The notes beneath the pieces are model-generated. The model did no database searches and was not told the DNA's origin. It worked only from the letters and a program-made list of their open reading frames with translations. Below, in pieces: positions 1-9,571 of a DNA stretch of 64,000 bases. Within the stretch, counting starts at the first letter, position 1. Every line of letters begins with the position of its first letter. The stretch spans positions 2,356,001 to 2,420,000 of the forward strand of contig NZ_JAGF01000001.1 in NCBI RefSeq assembly GCF_000526515.1, read 5' to 3'. The translations under genes and the position numbers were made by a program. This stretch comes from Cellulomonas sp. KRMCY2 (GTDB lineage Bacteria; Actinomycetota; Actinomycetes; Actinomycetales; Cellulomonadaceae).

Positions 1-35
1 GTCACATCCGGGCGCCGAGGGTGGCACGAGTCAGG

Positions 36-284
36 CTAGACCTCCACCGGGACCGGGTAGACCTCGGTGGCCGGGTGACCGGCGCGCTCATGGATGCGCT
101 TGACCGCCTCGGCACTGGGTGCCTCCGAAACGCACCAGACCATCCCGGAGTCAGGGTCACCCCACGCCCTCTGGAAGTCGACCCCCTCGTCACCCTGGAT
201 GTCGAGGTCCGCCTGATGCGCGGCTTTTAGGGCCTCGGGGGTGATGCCGTGCATCCCGTGGTGAACGTCCATGAACTTGGGCAT
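36..284 (-). CDS. SCO4226-family nickel-binding / DUF4242 protein
   Basis: This 82-residue cytoplasmic protein matches the DUF4242 (SCO4226-type) family, small ferredoxin-fold proteins some of which bind nickel. The sequence shows the family landmarks: MPKFMDVHHGMHGIT at the start, then a HQADLDIQGDEGV segment, the W-x-D-P-x-S-G motif, and the SEAPSAEAVKRIHERAGHPA segment near the C-terminus. The frame stays open 38 codons further upstream. I chose the ATG at 284 because the family begins there and a GGAGG ribosome site sits 8 bases before it. The physiological role is unknown. It is transcribed in the same direction as the cupin gene 57 bases upstream, so the two may be co-expressed. Confidence 0.85.
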   Translation of the reverse strand: MPKFMDVHHGMHGITPEALKAAHQADLDIQGDEGVDFQRAWGDPDSGMVWCVSEAPSAEAVKRIHERAGHPATEVYPVPVEV

Positions 285-340
285 GGCAAGAACCTCCAGA
301 GGGGCAAGCGGTGCCCGATTAGCACCGGTTCTACTCCGGA

Positions 341-709
341 TCAGGTGCTGTGGGGAGAGGCGTAGGCGGGGGACGCCCCGAAGTCGACGACGACGCATGC
401 CTCGTCCCCTATGACCCAGGCGTCGTGGCCAGGTTCGATGCGCACGACGTCGTTGGGTGCGGCCTCGGCCTCTGTGCCATCGTTCATGACCACGTGCATC
501 CGCCCGGAGAGCACGTAGAGGAAGTGGGGTGACTGGCAGCTGTCGGTGCCGGCGACGGGACGGAGGTGTTCAGACCACCGCCAGCCCGGTTCAAACCGAG
601 CCTTGAGCACCGAACTGCCGGCGAGCGTCACAACCTGCGCCTCACCCTTGTCCGCGAACGGCCGAACGTCATCGGGTGCATCGAAACTCTTCAACTCCAG
701 TCCAGCCAT
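341..709 (-). CDS. Cupin-domain protein
   Basis: This is a 122-residue single-domain cupin. Residues 40-110 hold the beta-barrel signature: a WSEHLRP segment, then HFLYVLSGRMHVVMNDGTE, then a second motif V-x-I-x-P-G-H-D-A-W. The first motif has H (WSEHL) and a later HF, but not the full GxHxH set, so metal binding is uncertain. The start is the ATG at 709, preceded by GGAGG at 7 bases; an in-frame ATG 20 codons upstream has no ribosome site. Small cupins of this kind are sugar- or hydroxylated-metabolite-binding proteins or simple isomerases or dioxygenases. No substrate can be inferred. It lies upstream of the DUF4242 gene on the same strand. Confidence 0.75.
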   Translation of the reverse strand: MAGLELKSFDAPDDVRPFADKGEAQVVTLAGSSVLKARFEPGWRWSEHLRPVAGTDSCQSPHFLYVLSGRMHVVMNDGTEAEAAPNDVVRIEPGHDAWVIGDEACVVVDFGASPAYASPHST

Positions 710-784
710 CAGAAGCCTCCTCGATCGCGTGGTGCACTCGAACCTACGCCGGTGCCCGACATCGAACAATGGGGCTCATCACCA

Positions 785-1157
785 TCCTGAAGGGTGCCCC
801 ACCCGAGCCGACCCCGCTCGAGCCGGGACTCGTCGTCGGCGAGCTCAACCGACCGGGGTCGGACCGCACGCCACACCGTCTTCCACGAGGTTCCCAGCTG
901 GCGCGCCAGGCCAGCGACTGTGGCGTGCTCGTGGCGCAGCTGAGTGATCGCCCAGGTCACGGCCCTGCAGCTAAGCGACCCGCGGGGCGCGACCAGAGTG
1001 GGGTGCTGCTCGACGAACACCCCGACCGGACACCCCGGGTCGGGGCACCGCCACGTGCGCTGGCGCCACCGGACCACCACCGGCACGGCTCCGGGAACGT
1101 CATGCAGCCGGCGCAGCCGCCGTCCACGACCAACCGCGACGACCCCGCACCGCGCTC
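785..1157 (-). pseudogene. ISL3-family transposase, N-terminal fragment
   Basis: Translation of this strand gives a zinc-finger region and helix-turn-helix typical of actinobacterial ISL3 transposases: CGVVAVGRGRRLRRLHDVPG, WRQRTWRCPDPGCPV, and LARQLGTSWKTVWRAVRP, ending at ELADDESRL. The DDE catalytic domain that should follow is missing, and an in-frame stop precedes the fragment. It is a relic of a different ISL3 subgroup from the intact copy near 61 kb. Confidence 0.75.
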
Positions 1158-1250
1158 ACCGGCGAGCCGCGCCCCTACCGGATGTCCGATGAGCCCCGAA
1201 AGCCCTCACCTTCGGCCGCGAAATGCCGATGAAAGTGCTGTGGCTGTGCA

Positions 1251-3533
1251 GTGAAGGCGTCTTGGCGCCGTTATCTGTTCCTCGGCGTCCTGGCCGCCGC
1301 GGGTTGCGTCGCGCTGCCGCTCGGGGTGAGCCGTGATGTCGTCTACTGCCTGATAGGCGTCTCCGGCGCTGCCGCGATCATGGTTGGCGTTCGTAGGTAC
1401 CGGCCGGCCCACCCCGTCGCGTGGTACCTGATGGCTGCCGGTACCGTGACCTGGGTCGCGGCGGACGGGCTGTACGGCTGGTATGAGCACGTGGCGCTGA
1501 TCGAGCCGTTCCCCTCGCCGGCCGACGCGCTCTACCTCACCGCATACCCCCTCTTTGCCGGCGGGCTGTGGGTGCTCGTGCGAAGCCGCGGCCCTGCACG
1601 CGGTTCGGCCGTGCTCCTCGACACCGCAATCCTCATGGTCGGTCTCGGTCTGCTCTCCTGGGTGTTCCTGATCGAGCCGACCTGGACCGCCGACGGTGAG
1701 CCGATGCTCACCCGGGTCGTCGGCGTCGCGTATCCGCTGGGTGACGTGCTGCTCTTCACCATGCTCGTGCGGCTTGCCATGGCGGAGAGGGTGTGGAACA
1801 GCGCGTCCCGTCTGGTCGCGGGTTCGTTCGGCGCATTGTTGGTCGCCGACAGCGTGTTCGCGGCGGGGGTGTTCGTGCCCGCCATCGCCGCCCATACGCA
1901 CCTGCTCGACCTCGGGTGGCTGGTTTCCTACGTGCTGATGGGTGCGGCGGCCCTGCACCCGTCGATGCGCGCACTGTCCGCGCCGGCACCCGAGCGCGCC
2001 GGGAGGCTGTCGGTGCCTCGGATGGTGGCGCTAGCGGCCGCCGTAGCTGTCGGACCGGCCCTCCTCGCCGGCGAAGTGATCGCTGGCGTCCCGCCGCACA
2101 ACGCTGCAGTCCTGATCTCGTCAGGCTTGATGGTGCCGCTCCTTGTTGTCCGAATGGTCCGCATCGTGCGCCAGCTGGAGCACCAAGCGGACCGGCTCGG
2201 TCTGCTCGCGGACACCGACTACGGGACGGGTCTGGCGAACCGCCGACTCTTCGTCGATCGGCTCGACGGGCTCCTCAGCGATGCGCACGGGCAGGTCGCG
2301 GGCTTCCTGTTGATCGACTTGGAGCGGTCCTCCGAGATCAACGACACCCTCGGATCCCGCACGAGCGACGCGATCCTGCACGCGGTCGGCGTCCGGTTGG
2401 GCGAGCTGACCGGCGGGGGCGCCTTGGTGGCGCGGATGGGCAGCAACACGTTCGGGGTCCTGGACCCGTCGATCACCACTGGTGAGCAGGCCTACTGCGA
2501 GGCGGTGCGCATCCGAATGGCCCTGGAGCTCCCCCTGGACCTGGCCGACCTGTCCGTCTCGGTCGAGGTGAGTGTCGGAGCCCTCGTCCTGCCCGAAGAC
2601 GGACCGGAAACGGCGGTCGCGCTACTCCGAGCGGACGCGGCGTTGTCGGCCGCCAGGGCGCGGTCGGACCGGTCAGCGCGCTACGGCATCGAGATGGCGA
2701 AGGGCGGCACGCTCGCGCCCATGGTGATCGCGGAGCTGCGCGAAGCGATCGAACACGCCGACCTCGTCGTGCACTACCAGCCGCAGCTCCAGATCCGCAG
2801 CGGGCGCGTGTTCGGGGTCGAAGCCCTCGTGCGCTGGCAGCACCCGCGCCACGGGCTGCTGGGACCGGACGCCTTCATCCCCGCGGCCGAGCACATCGGA
2901 CTCATCGGCCCCCTCACGCAGTACGTGCTCGACAGCGCGCTGCACCAGTGCGCGCGCTGGCGGCGCGAAGGCCTGGACCTGACGGTCGCAGTGAACCTGT
3001 CGGTACGCAACCTGCTAGCCCCCGGCCTCGTCGGTGACGTGCGCGCGGCCCTTGCTCGACATGGCGTCGAGGCACGATCGCTCGAGCTCGAGATCACCGA
3101 GGGCACCGCGATGGTCGACCTACGGCGCTCGATGCAGGTCCTCAGCGCACTCTCGGAGCTCGGCGTGATGCTCTCGATCGACGACTACGGCACCGGCCAC
3201 AGCTCGCTGGCGTACCTCCAGCGACTGCCGGTCCGGCGGCTGAAGATCGATCGCTCGTTCGTCACCGGAATGATCGACGACGATGCGAGCGCGGCCATCG
3301 TGCGCTCGACCGTCGAGCTGGCACGGGTGCTGCGCCTTGACGTGGTGGCTGAAGGGGTCGAGGACGACGCGACGCTGCTCATGCTCCGAGACATGCGGTG
3401 CTTCGCAGCTCAGGGCTTCGGACTCGGGCGCCCGGTGCCGGCCCCGCTCGTCCCCGAGCTCGTTGCACGCATCCAGGAACGACTTCCCGCAGTCCTCGGA
3501 ACGCACGTGCTCAACAGGGGTCTGTCCGAGTAA
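1251..3533 (+). CDS. Membrane EAL-domain c-di-GMP phosphodiesterase with degenerate GGDEF
   Basis: This 760-residue membrane signalling protein has about eight to nine hydrophobic helices in residues 8-300, then a GGDEF-like domain (about 318-470) and an EAL domain (about 493-745). The GGDEF signature is replaced by GSNTF near residue 396 and the metal-binding DLDRF loop reads DLERS, so cyclase activity is unlikely. The EAL domain keeps its catalytic set: EALVRW at about 523, the Asn of NLSVRN, ELEITEG, DDYGTG at about 644, LKIDRSF, and AEGVE. It is therefore predicted to hydrolyse cyclic di-GMP to pGpG at the inner face of the membrane, with the dead GGDEF domain possibly sensing GTP. The start is the GTG at 1251; a stop codon lies just upstream in frame, which excludes longer starts. 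It stands alone, flanked by IS debris. Confidence 0.88.
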   Translation: MKASWRRYLFLGVLAAAGCVALPLGVSRDVVYCLIGVSGAAAIMVGVRRYRPAHPVAWYLMAAGTVTWVAADGLYGWYEHVALIEPFPSPADALYLTAYPLFAGGLWVLVRSRGPARGSAVLLDTAILMVGLGLLSWVFLIEPTWTADGEPMLTRVVGVAYPLGDVLLFTMLVRLAMAERVWNSASRLVAGSFGALLVADSVFAAGVFVPAIAAHTHLLDLGWLVSYVLMGAAALHPSMRALSAPAPERAGRLSVPRMVALAAAVAVGPALLAGEVIAGVPPHNAAVLISSGLMVPLLVVRMVRIVRQLEHQADRLGLLADTDYGTGLANRRLFVDRLDGLLSDAHGQVAGFLLIDLERSSEINDTLGSRTSDAILHAVGVRLGELTGGGALVARMGSNTFGVLDPSITTGEQAYCEAVRIRMALELPLDLADLSVSVEVSVGALVLPEDGPETAVALLRADAALSAARARSDRSARYGIEMAKGGTLAPMVIAELREAIEHADLVVHYQPQLQIRSGRVFGVEALVRWQHPRHGLLGPDAFIPAAEHIGLIGPLTQYVLDSALHQCARWRREGLDLTVAVNLSVRNLLAPGLVGDVRAALARHGVEARSLELEITEGTAMVDLRRSMQVLSALSELGVMLSIDDYGTGHSSLAYLQRLPVRRLKIDRSFVTGMIDDDASAAIVRSTVELARVLRLDVVAEGVEDDATLLMLRDMRCFAAQGFGLGRPVPAPLVPELVARIQERLPAVLGTHVLNRGLSE

Positions 3534-3592
3534 CGGTGCAAGTGCTGTTTGGCCGGACACGCCGAGCGTGGCTTGGCGGGGAAGCAGGCAGC

Positions 3593-3731
3593 ATGACCGA
3601 GACGATCGAGTCCGTGACGAGGACGGATACGGTGTTGGACAAGCATGCGCAGCGTGAGCATGCGGCGCAGATGGTCGAGCAGGCCCGGGCGGCCGGGATC
3701 GACCTGGTCGGCCCGGGTGGGTTGCTGACCT
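3593..3731 (+). pseudogene. IS256-family transposase, N-terminal stub
   Basis: The first 46 codons from the ATG at 3593 end in MVEQARAAGIDLVGPGGLLT, the characteristic start of IS256-family transposases. The catalytic region is absent. The frame runs straight into an unrelated transposase fragment, so this is a recombination joint between two IS relics. Confidence 0.65.
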
Positions 3732-4254
3732 GGCGGATCGCCGGCTGCCGGGACTACTGGTCCAAGGACGCCCGCCGGTTCCACATCTCCCCGACCGCGA
3801 ACATGCACGACGCGATCGCCGCGGTCGAGCTGGCCCTGGCCGAGGCCGCCGAGCTGTTCGGCCGGCCCCTGCGCGACCTCGCGACCGTCGACGACCAGGG
3901 CAACGTGGTGCCCGTGGTGACGATCGTGACCGACAACGGTGGCGCTCGTTCCGGTTCGAGGCGTTCATCACCACCCACCCCGAGCTGCGCCACGTCCGCA
4001 CCCGGGTCCGCACCCCGGGCCAGAACGGCTCACGCGAACGCGGCTTCGGGTCGCTGAAGTATGAACGGCTGTCCTTCGAAGAGATCCCCGACGCGATCGA
4101 CCTGGCCGCCCACGCCGAGCACTACTGGATCGAGTACAACACCGTCCGACCCCACGAGAACCTCTCCTGGTGCCGCCCGATCGAGGTCCACCTCGGCCTG
4201 GCCGACCCGAAGATCCCCAACTCTCCCGAGCCCCACAACCTGCCATCTGCTTGA
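3732..4254 (+). pseudogene. IS481/IS3-like rve transposase, C-terminal fragment
   Basis: The segment encodes CRDYWSKDARRFHISPTAN, then VPVVTIVTDNGG (second DDE aspartate). After a frameshift near 3948 it continues SFRFEAFITTHPELRHVRTR, TPGQNGSRERGFGSLKYERL (catalytic E) and HYWIEYNTVRPHENLSW, to a stop at 4252. This is the integrase-core end of an IS481/IS3-like transposase that has lost its start and first aspartate. It is fused in frame to the IS256 stub upstream. Confidence 0.7.
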
Positions 4255-4263
4255 CGCGGGACA

Positions 4264-4853
4264 CCCGTACCCAGCACCCTGCTTCTTGTGCCCGTAGGTC
4301 GCTTTGATGGTGTCGTCGATGTCCAGGTAGGCGACCTGGTCGGCGCCGACCAGCAACGGTGACTGCTCGGCCAGGTTCACCAGCACCCTGCGGGCCACCG
4401 CGTCGAGCTGGCGCACGTGGCCGAAGGTGAACGCCCGCAGGAACGTCCCCAACGTCGAGGGCGCCCGACCCGCGGTGAACACCCGGTCCATCCCCCCGTG
4501 GCGCAGCAGGTCCATGTCATCGATGCTGTCCGCGCCCGCGACCATCCCCGCAACCAAGGCGGCGACCTTCACCCCCGGGTTCGCCCCGGCCGAGCCCGGC
4601 ACCCGCACGTGGGCGGCGGCCAGGTCGTGCAACCCGGCCCGCCCGGCCAAGGCCATCACCGGGATCAGTCCCGCGCACGACACCAGGTTCGGGTCATCGA
4701 AACTCGCTGAGAGGTTGTGGCAAACTCGCATCTACCGGATGTCCTTCTTCTCGGTGCGTTGGAACCGTCGATAAGTCCCATCGTCCCAGGTCAGAAGGAC
4801 ATTCGTGCGTCACGACCCGCTCAGAACACCACGCTCATCGGTGGATCCAGGTT
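4264..4853 (-). mobile_element. IS1380 end fragment with transposase N-terminus
   Basis: The transposase reads from the ATG at 4731 (MRVCHNLSASFDDPNLVSC) to HKKQGAGYG near 4265, where homology stops abruptly at the neighbouring IS fragment. About 120 bases of element end follow to a degraded terminal repeat (cggtggatccaggtt, 4839-4853). It matches the better preserved IS1380 at 7133-8752 closely, but only the transposase N-terminal third and the upstream end remain. Confidence 0.8.
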
Positions 4854-4995
4854 GAACCTCTCGAGCGCATGAGGCACCAGACCCCAGGTGGGTCAGCGCA
4901 ACGCACTCACATCAGCGTAAGACGGCTACGCTCGTTCGGTTTTGCCGCGACTGGGACACTCTGGCTGACCTTCATCGGGGACGGGAAACCGTCAT

Positions 4996-6210
4996 TTACT
5001 TGGCCGCCGTTATCAATGCCGCTGGAAGTTTGCGGAGGGTGCTCGCGCCGAGCAGTCCGGTGGTCACGGCGAGTGTGATGAACGCTGCCTGGAATCCGAT
5101 GCTGCCGACGAGGATCCCGGCAAGAGCGGGGCCGGTCATGAGGCCGACGGCGTAGGCGAGGTTGTACAGGCTGTAGGCTCCGCCGAGGGCTGGGGGTCTT
5201 GTTTGCATACCCTGAACGCCGATCAGGGTGCTGGAGGGTGCGGAGAAGAACGCGATCGCCGCACCGAGCAGCACGAGGCCAATGATGATGTGCCAGAGCT
5301 GGTTCCCGAGCCCCAGGACAAGCAGTCCTGTCGTGGCGAGCAGGACGCCGCCGGCGACGAGGTAGCGGGCGTCGATTCTGCCGACGAGGTTGCCCACGAT
5401 CGGGTTGAGGAGGACGCCCACGGTGACGAGCAGGGCGAAGAGAAGTCCGATGCCGAGCGCGTCGACGCTGTACCCCGTGTTCAGGTGTTGCGGGAGTGTC
5501 GGTTCGATCGTGGCGATGATCGCCGCGCTGAGGGCGACTACGCCGATCACCGAGAGGGACCCGGGCACGCGGAGCACGGCCAGAGGGCCGGTGGGGTCAT
5601 CGGTCGGTGCGGGCATCGGTTTGATGAACACGATCCGCAGCACACCGTCAGCCAGGGCGATACCGGTCGCGAGGATGAATGGGGCGGCGGTGCCGAAGTT
5701 GTGGACCAGAAGACCGGATATCGGGGGACCGATGAGGGTGCCGAGGGCGATCATGCTCATCGCGATCCCCATGTATCTTCCCCGCTTGGGAAGCGGGATC
5801 ACCGCGGCGATCAGGGCGAGACTGGCGACCCAGGACATGCCGGCGGCCACACCCTGCAGGATGCGTCCGAGCAGCAGGAGCCAGTACGGCCCGCCGACCG
5901 CGAACAGGAGGGTTGCGGTGGCGAGCCCGATGAGCCCGATCAGGAGCGGACCGCGAGGTCCACGCCGATCGACTATGCGCCCCGCGATGGGAGTAGCGAT
6001 AATCATTGCCGCGGCATAACTGGCGAACAATGCGCCGGTGCCGACGGGTCCGGCCTTGACCGTGGCATCCAAGAGCGGCAGCACCGGAATAGCGAGCCCG
6101 TAGACGAGCATGTCAGTGAACAGGGCGATGCACGCGACGACGACTGCTGCCCGGGGTCGTGTTGCGCCCGAAATGTTGGATGACGTTGCGTTGGGTGGGG
6201 CTGTTGTCAT
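4996..6210 (-). CDS. MFS multidrug-type efflux transporter
   Basis: This is a 404-residue integral membrane protein with the 12-helix pattern of the DHA1 branch of the major facilitator superfamily. Motif A is clear in the loop between helices 2 and 3 (GRIVDRRGPRGP), and a motif C-like stretch (GTLIGPPISGLLV) lies in helix 5. It probably exports a toxic compound by proton antiport. The chosen start is the ATG at 6210 (MTTAPPNATSS); 30 further open codons upstream have no family similarity. It begins 31 bases after the stop of the TetR gene on the same strand. The two thus form a repressor-exporter operon in which the pump substrate is probably also the inducer. Substrate unknown. Confidence 0.85.
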   Translation of the reverse strand: MTTAPPNATSSNISGATRPRAAVVVACIALFTDMLVYGLAIPVLPLLDATVKAGPVGTGALFASYAAAMIIATPIAGRIVDRRGPRGPLLIGLIGLATATLLFAVGGPYWLLLLGRILQGVAAGMSWVASLALIAAVIPLPKRGRYMGIAMSMIALGTLIGPPISGLLVHNFGTAAPFILATGIALADGVLRIVFIKPMPAPTDDPTGPLAVLRVPGSLSVIGVVALSAAIIATIEPTLPQHLNTGYSVDALGIGLLFALLVTVGVLLNPIVGNLVGRIDARYLVAGGVLLATTGLLVLGLGNQLWHIIIGLVLLGAAIAFFSAPSSTLIGVQGMQTRPPALGGAYSLYNLAYAVGLMTGPALAGILVGSIGFQAAFITLAVTTGLLGASTLRKLPAALITAAK

Positions 6211-6241
6211 GAAGGGTCCTCGATTATTGGGTTGGTTCTGT

Positions 6242-6850
6242 CTATGGAGTGGGGACCAGGCCGTAGAGGATGGCCCGGCTGGTGGAGGAAATGGCGGCAC
6301 CGCGTGGTAACAACGCCGCCTCTGTAGCCGCGGTCAAGGTCAGGCCATGGACGAATGTCATGATCACGAACACGGCTTGACTCGCCGACATCCCCTCGCG
6401 CAGCGGACCGCACTCTGTGAGAGTCTGGCTGAGATGCTCCTCCCAGCCGGTGAGAGCGCTTCGTTTTTCCTCAATGCCGGAGGTCAGCTCGACAGCCTGC
6501 GGGGCAACCACCGTGGAGACCACGGTCAGATCGCGAAACGCCTCATCAGTGCCAAGCAGCGTGATATACATCTCCAGAAACGACACGAGCCGTCCTAGCG
6601 GGGAAACGCCGCTTGCGCCCAGGGTGTCTAGGACAGGCTGCATCTGCGTCACCCACTCCTCGTTCAACACCGCCCGCAACAGTGCCTCTTTGCTCTCGAA
6701 GTGGTGGTAGACCGCGCCCCTGGTCAGCCCGGCTCTACGGGCGATCACCACCAACGACCCACCAGCCCAACCGTGGGTGGCGAACTCCCGGAGTGCCGTT
6801 CGGATGATGGTGCGCCGCGTCTCGGCGGCATCTTCTGCGGTTCTTCTCAC
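6242..6850 (-). CDS. TetR-family transcriptional repressor
   Basis: The protein has 202 residues. The N-terminal helix-turn-helix is typical of TetR: RRTIIRTALREFATHGW, then IARRAGLTRGAVYHHFESKEALL, residues 10-55. The C-terminal ligand domain resembles AcrR/TtgR-type regulators of efflux pumps (an SQAVFVIMTFVHGLTL helix near 165-180). The start is taken as the GTG at 6850 because the DNA upstream holds an inverted repeat rather than coding sequence. It precedes the MFS gene by 31 bases on the same strand and very likely represses both genes until a drug-like ligand binds. Confidence 0.88.
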   Translation of the reverse strand: MRRTAEDAAETRRTIIRTALREFATHGWAGGSLVVIARRAGLTRGAVYHHFESKEALLRAVLNEEWVTQMQPVLDTLGASGVSPLGRLVSFLEMYITLLGTDEAFRDLTVVSTVVAPQAVELTSGIEEKRSALTGWEEHLSQTLTECGPLREGMSASQAVFVIMTFVHGLTLTAATEAALLPRGAAISSTSRAILYGLVPTP

Positions 6851-6855
6851 GCTTA

Positions 6856-6883
6856 ACAGACAACCCTGTATGTATAAGTCTGT
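6856..6883. promoter_or_regulatory. TetR-type operator and promoter
   Basis: An inverted repeat (acagac ... gtctgt, 28 bp in total with partly symmetric interior aaccctgtatgtataagt) lies 6 bases upstream of the TetR start. On the minus strand TTGACA (complement of 6881-6886) overlaps its outer half and is a good -35; the -10 is poor. Position and size fit autoregulatory binding of the adjacent TetR protein. Confidence 0.6.
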
Positions 6884-7132
6884 CAAGACAGCTCGTCTCT
6901 GCTCGTGGTGACGGCGCCGAGTTGCGTCGTTGCGCCGTGTGCCCGGCGTGATGCAAGGAGCGGATGCTCCCCGACTACGTGTGATCGACGCGGTGGACTT
7001 CGCCGAGCGCGCCGGACGGTCGCTAGGCAGGCCGCCACCGCTGGGCCCCCCGCACTGTGCCGTTGCCGCCGCCGGGGTGTACTCGCAAGACCGGCACGTT
7101 GTCCGTGACGCTTTGGTCGGCGGTGCCGTGTG

Positions 7133-8752
7133 AGCCTCGATCCACCGGTCGGCTTTCTGGTGACACCTGATCGGGCCGTGGGTGTGTGATTTCTGATTCG
7201 GGCGTGGGTGGGTTGCCGGTCTGTCCGGGTCTTTCACTTCGGGTTCTTGGTTGCGCCGCTGGGGCCGGGTGGTCAGGCCGCGCAGGCGGGTGGTTCGTCG
7301 GCGGCGGTGAACATCGCCTGCCAGGGGTCTTCCCAGGGCCATCGCTCGGGCAGGTGGAGACGGGCCGGCGGGCGGAGCGGGCGATGCGGGCGGGCACGGC
7401 GATGAGCTGGGTCCGGATCGTGGCGGTCGTCGCCCGGGCGTGGAACCTGGAGGCCAGGGTTCCGGCGGCGCGGGTCAGGTTGAACGAGCTCGCCGCCAGC
7501 ACGAGCCAGGCGCCCTTCGCGGCGAACGACCCCGACAGCAGGTGCGCCAGGGGCCCGGCTTTGAGTTCGGCGATGACCTTCTCGATGATGGCGTGGTCGC
7601 GGTGGGTGGCCTCGGCCGCCAGCATCGCCTCACCGGAGTCGGTGAAGACCGCGTGGTGGCGCCAGGTGGTGAACAGGGCGCCTTGCCCGGCCGGGACCGT
7701 CGTGGGGTTCAGGCGCTTGACGCGGCGCACGATCAGCCGGGCGCTGATGTGCTCGGACTTCTTGCGTGAGGTGAACGCGGTGAAGGAGGTCTCGGCGACC
7801 TCGGCGTCAGAGACCCACCGGCCCTCTTGCTCGCCGTAGATCGCGTGGGGGTACTTGATTCCCACCCACGCACAGTCGGGGATCTGGGTGATCACCCTGG
7901 TCACGGCGGGGTCCATGCGGGCGGTGATGGAGAACCGGGCCCCGCCGGTGCGCGCTGCGGCGATGACGTCGTGGTTGCAGTACGCCGAGTCGCAGCGAAC
8001 AGTGACCTGCCCGGTCGCGCCGGCCTTGGCCGCGGTCACCAGCGCGTCAGCAACCAACCGGACCGCGCCCTTGGCGCAGTTCGTCGACCCACCCCCGCAG
8101 CCGGGTCGCGGCGATCACCGGCGACGACAGTGGTGTCGAGCAGGTCGCGAGCAACGCGTTCAAACCCTTGACCTTCGAATACCCGTACCCGGCGCCCTGC
8201 TTCTTGTGCCCGTAGGTCGCCTTGATCGTGTCGTCGATATCCACGAACGCGACCTGGTCGGCGCCCGCCCGGCCAGGTTCACCAGCACCCTGCAGGCCAC
8301 CGCGTCGAGCTGGCGCACGTGGCCGAACGTGAACGCCCCCAAGAACGTGCCCAACGTCGAGGGTGCCCGCCCGGCGGTCAGCACCCAGCCCATCCCACCA
8401 TGGCGCAGCAGGTCCATGGCGTCGATTTCCGCCCCGGCGACCATCCCTGCGACCAGGGCGGCGACCTTCACCCCCGGGTTCGACCCGGCCGACCCCGGGA
8501 CCCGCACATGGGCGGCGGCCAGGTCGTGCAACCCGGCCCGCTCGGCCAAGGCCATGACCGGGACCAGACCCGCGCACGACACCAGGTTCGGGTCATCGAA
8601 ACCCGCTGAGAGGTTGTGGCAAACTCGCATCTACCGGATGTCCCCTTGTCTGGTGCGTTGGAACCCTCGACAAGTCCCATCGTCCCAGGTCAGAAGGACA
8701 TTCGTGCGTCACGACCCGCACCGAAGACCACGCTCATCGGTGGATCGAGGCT
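7133..8752 (-). mobile_element. IS1380-family element with both ends
   Basis: The element is about 1.62 kb and bounded by a 15-bp perfect inverted repeat: agcctcgatccaccg at 7133-7147 and its complement at 8738-8752. It contains one transposase gene, broken by frameshifts, so it cannot move by itself. The same outer end recurs at 4839-4853 (degraded) and 15721-15735, marking two shorter relics of the same element. I did not find a convincing target duplication. Confidence 0.8.
7273..8630 (-). pseudogene. IS1380 transposase, frameshifted
   Basis: The reading starts at the ATG at 8630 (MRVCHNLSAGFDDPNLVSC) and must change frame about three times to reach the natural stop at 7273. The first shift is near 8270 (before GADQVAFVDIDDTIKATYG), the second near 8070 (before VRLVADALVTAAKAG), and the third near 7385 (before LHLPERWPWEDPWQ). 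Conserved pieces include VRCDSAYCNHDVIAAA and AIIEKVIAELKAGPLAHL of the DDE domain. Each piece fits IS1380; the gene is non-functional. Confidence 0.8.
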
Positions 8753-9099
8753 GAGCCGAGGCCGACCGCATGACCCGGGCAAACTTCCCGGCGCTTTGGG
8801 ACTGCACCCTTGTCGTGGCCTCGGCCCCGACCACAGCAGCCACACACGAACGCGTCGACGTTCACCCGGCTTGATGACCCCGCCCTCGGCATCCCACAGC
8901 TCAACCCCGCGTGTCCTGTAACGAGCTGTCAGCACCATCGGCGAATGCGTGACGCGGCACCCGGCAGAGCGGTCGACGACCCGTCCGGTCAGGCAGCGAG
9001 ACCTGATCTCGCCGGGATCGGTGCGGCGTACCGTCCCCTGCCCATGGCGCCCGCTTCGTTTACCTTCCCGTCACATTCACTCCGGCGGGCGATGCGCCC
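8753..9099. other. Intergenic stretch without a supported gene
   Basis: About 350 bases lie between the IS1380 end and the next small gene. A minus-strand frame opens at 8938 (MVLTARYRTRGVELWDAEGG) and runs into the IS end. It could be the start of a gene cut by the IS, but I recognise no family. Confidence 0.3.
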
Positions 9100-9321
9100 G
9101 TGGTCGCCGTGCGTCAGACTCGCAGCGTGGAGGATGTGGCGTGGCGGGTCGATCTGACCGATGAGGACATCCTCGCCGCTAGGAACGCCTGGTGGGATGC
9201 CTACCAACGCGGTGCACCACCGGAGCGTGTTCAGGTGCTCTGGGACGGCTTGGGGCGGCTCTTGAGGCAGCAGGTGACTCAGCTCGTGATCGACTTCAAC
9301 AACGGGCGCGAACTCACCTAG
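9100..9321 (+). CDS. Small hypothetical protein
   Basis: This is a 73-residue frame with no recognised family. The protein is soluble and largely helical: VDLTDEDILAARNAWWDAYQ, GAPPERVQVLWDGLGRLLRQQ, VIDFNNGRELT. It has few rare codons and strong GC bias at third positions, which supports coding. The start is uncertain: GTG at 9100 or GTG at 9109, neither with a strong ribosome site. Its stop overlaps the IS630 remnant on the other strand by 4 bases. It could equally be the tail of an older gene cut by mobile elements. Confidence 0.4.
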   Translation: MVAVRQTRSVEDVAWRVDLTDEDILAARNAWWDAYQRGAPPERVQVLWDGLGRLLRQQVTQLVIDFNNGRELT

Positions 9322-9571
9322 CGGCGTGTAACTGACGTGTCTTGTGTGTTCGTCACCTTGGGGCGGGTGTCCTTGGCGAGGATGGTGTCGGCGTCCTTGA
9401 CCCAGCGGAACGGTTCGCAACGTTCGTTCCAGGCGTCGATGTAGGTGCCGATCGCCGCCTCGAGGTCGGACACGGAGGTGAACGTCCCGCGGCGGATCGC
9501 CTGACGCGTGATGATGCCGAAGAACGTCTCGACGAGGTTGGGTCTGCTGCACGGATAGGTGACAGTCGGGC

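Noticed and set aside
1168-1190. ctaccggatgtcc, a 13-base match to the leader of the IS1380 copies, next to the ISL3 fragment
   Set aside because: Too short and without further similarity on either side to call another IS1380 relic.
2174-2480. Active diguanylate cyclase in the EAL protein
   Set aside because: The GGDEF signature is replaced by GSNTF and the metal loop is altered, so cyclase activity is not supported.
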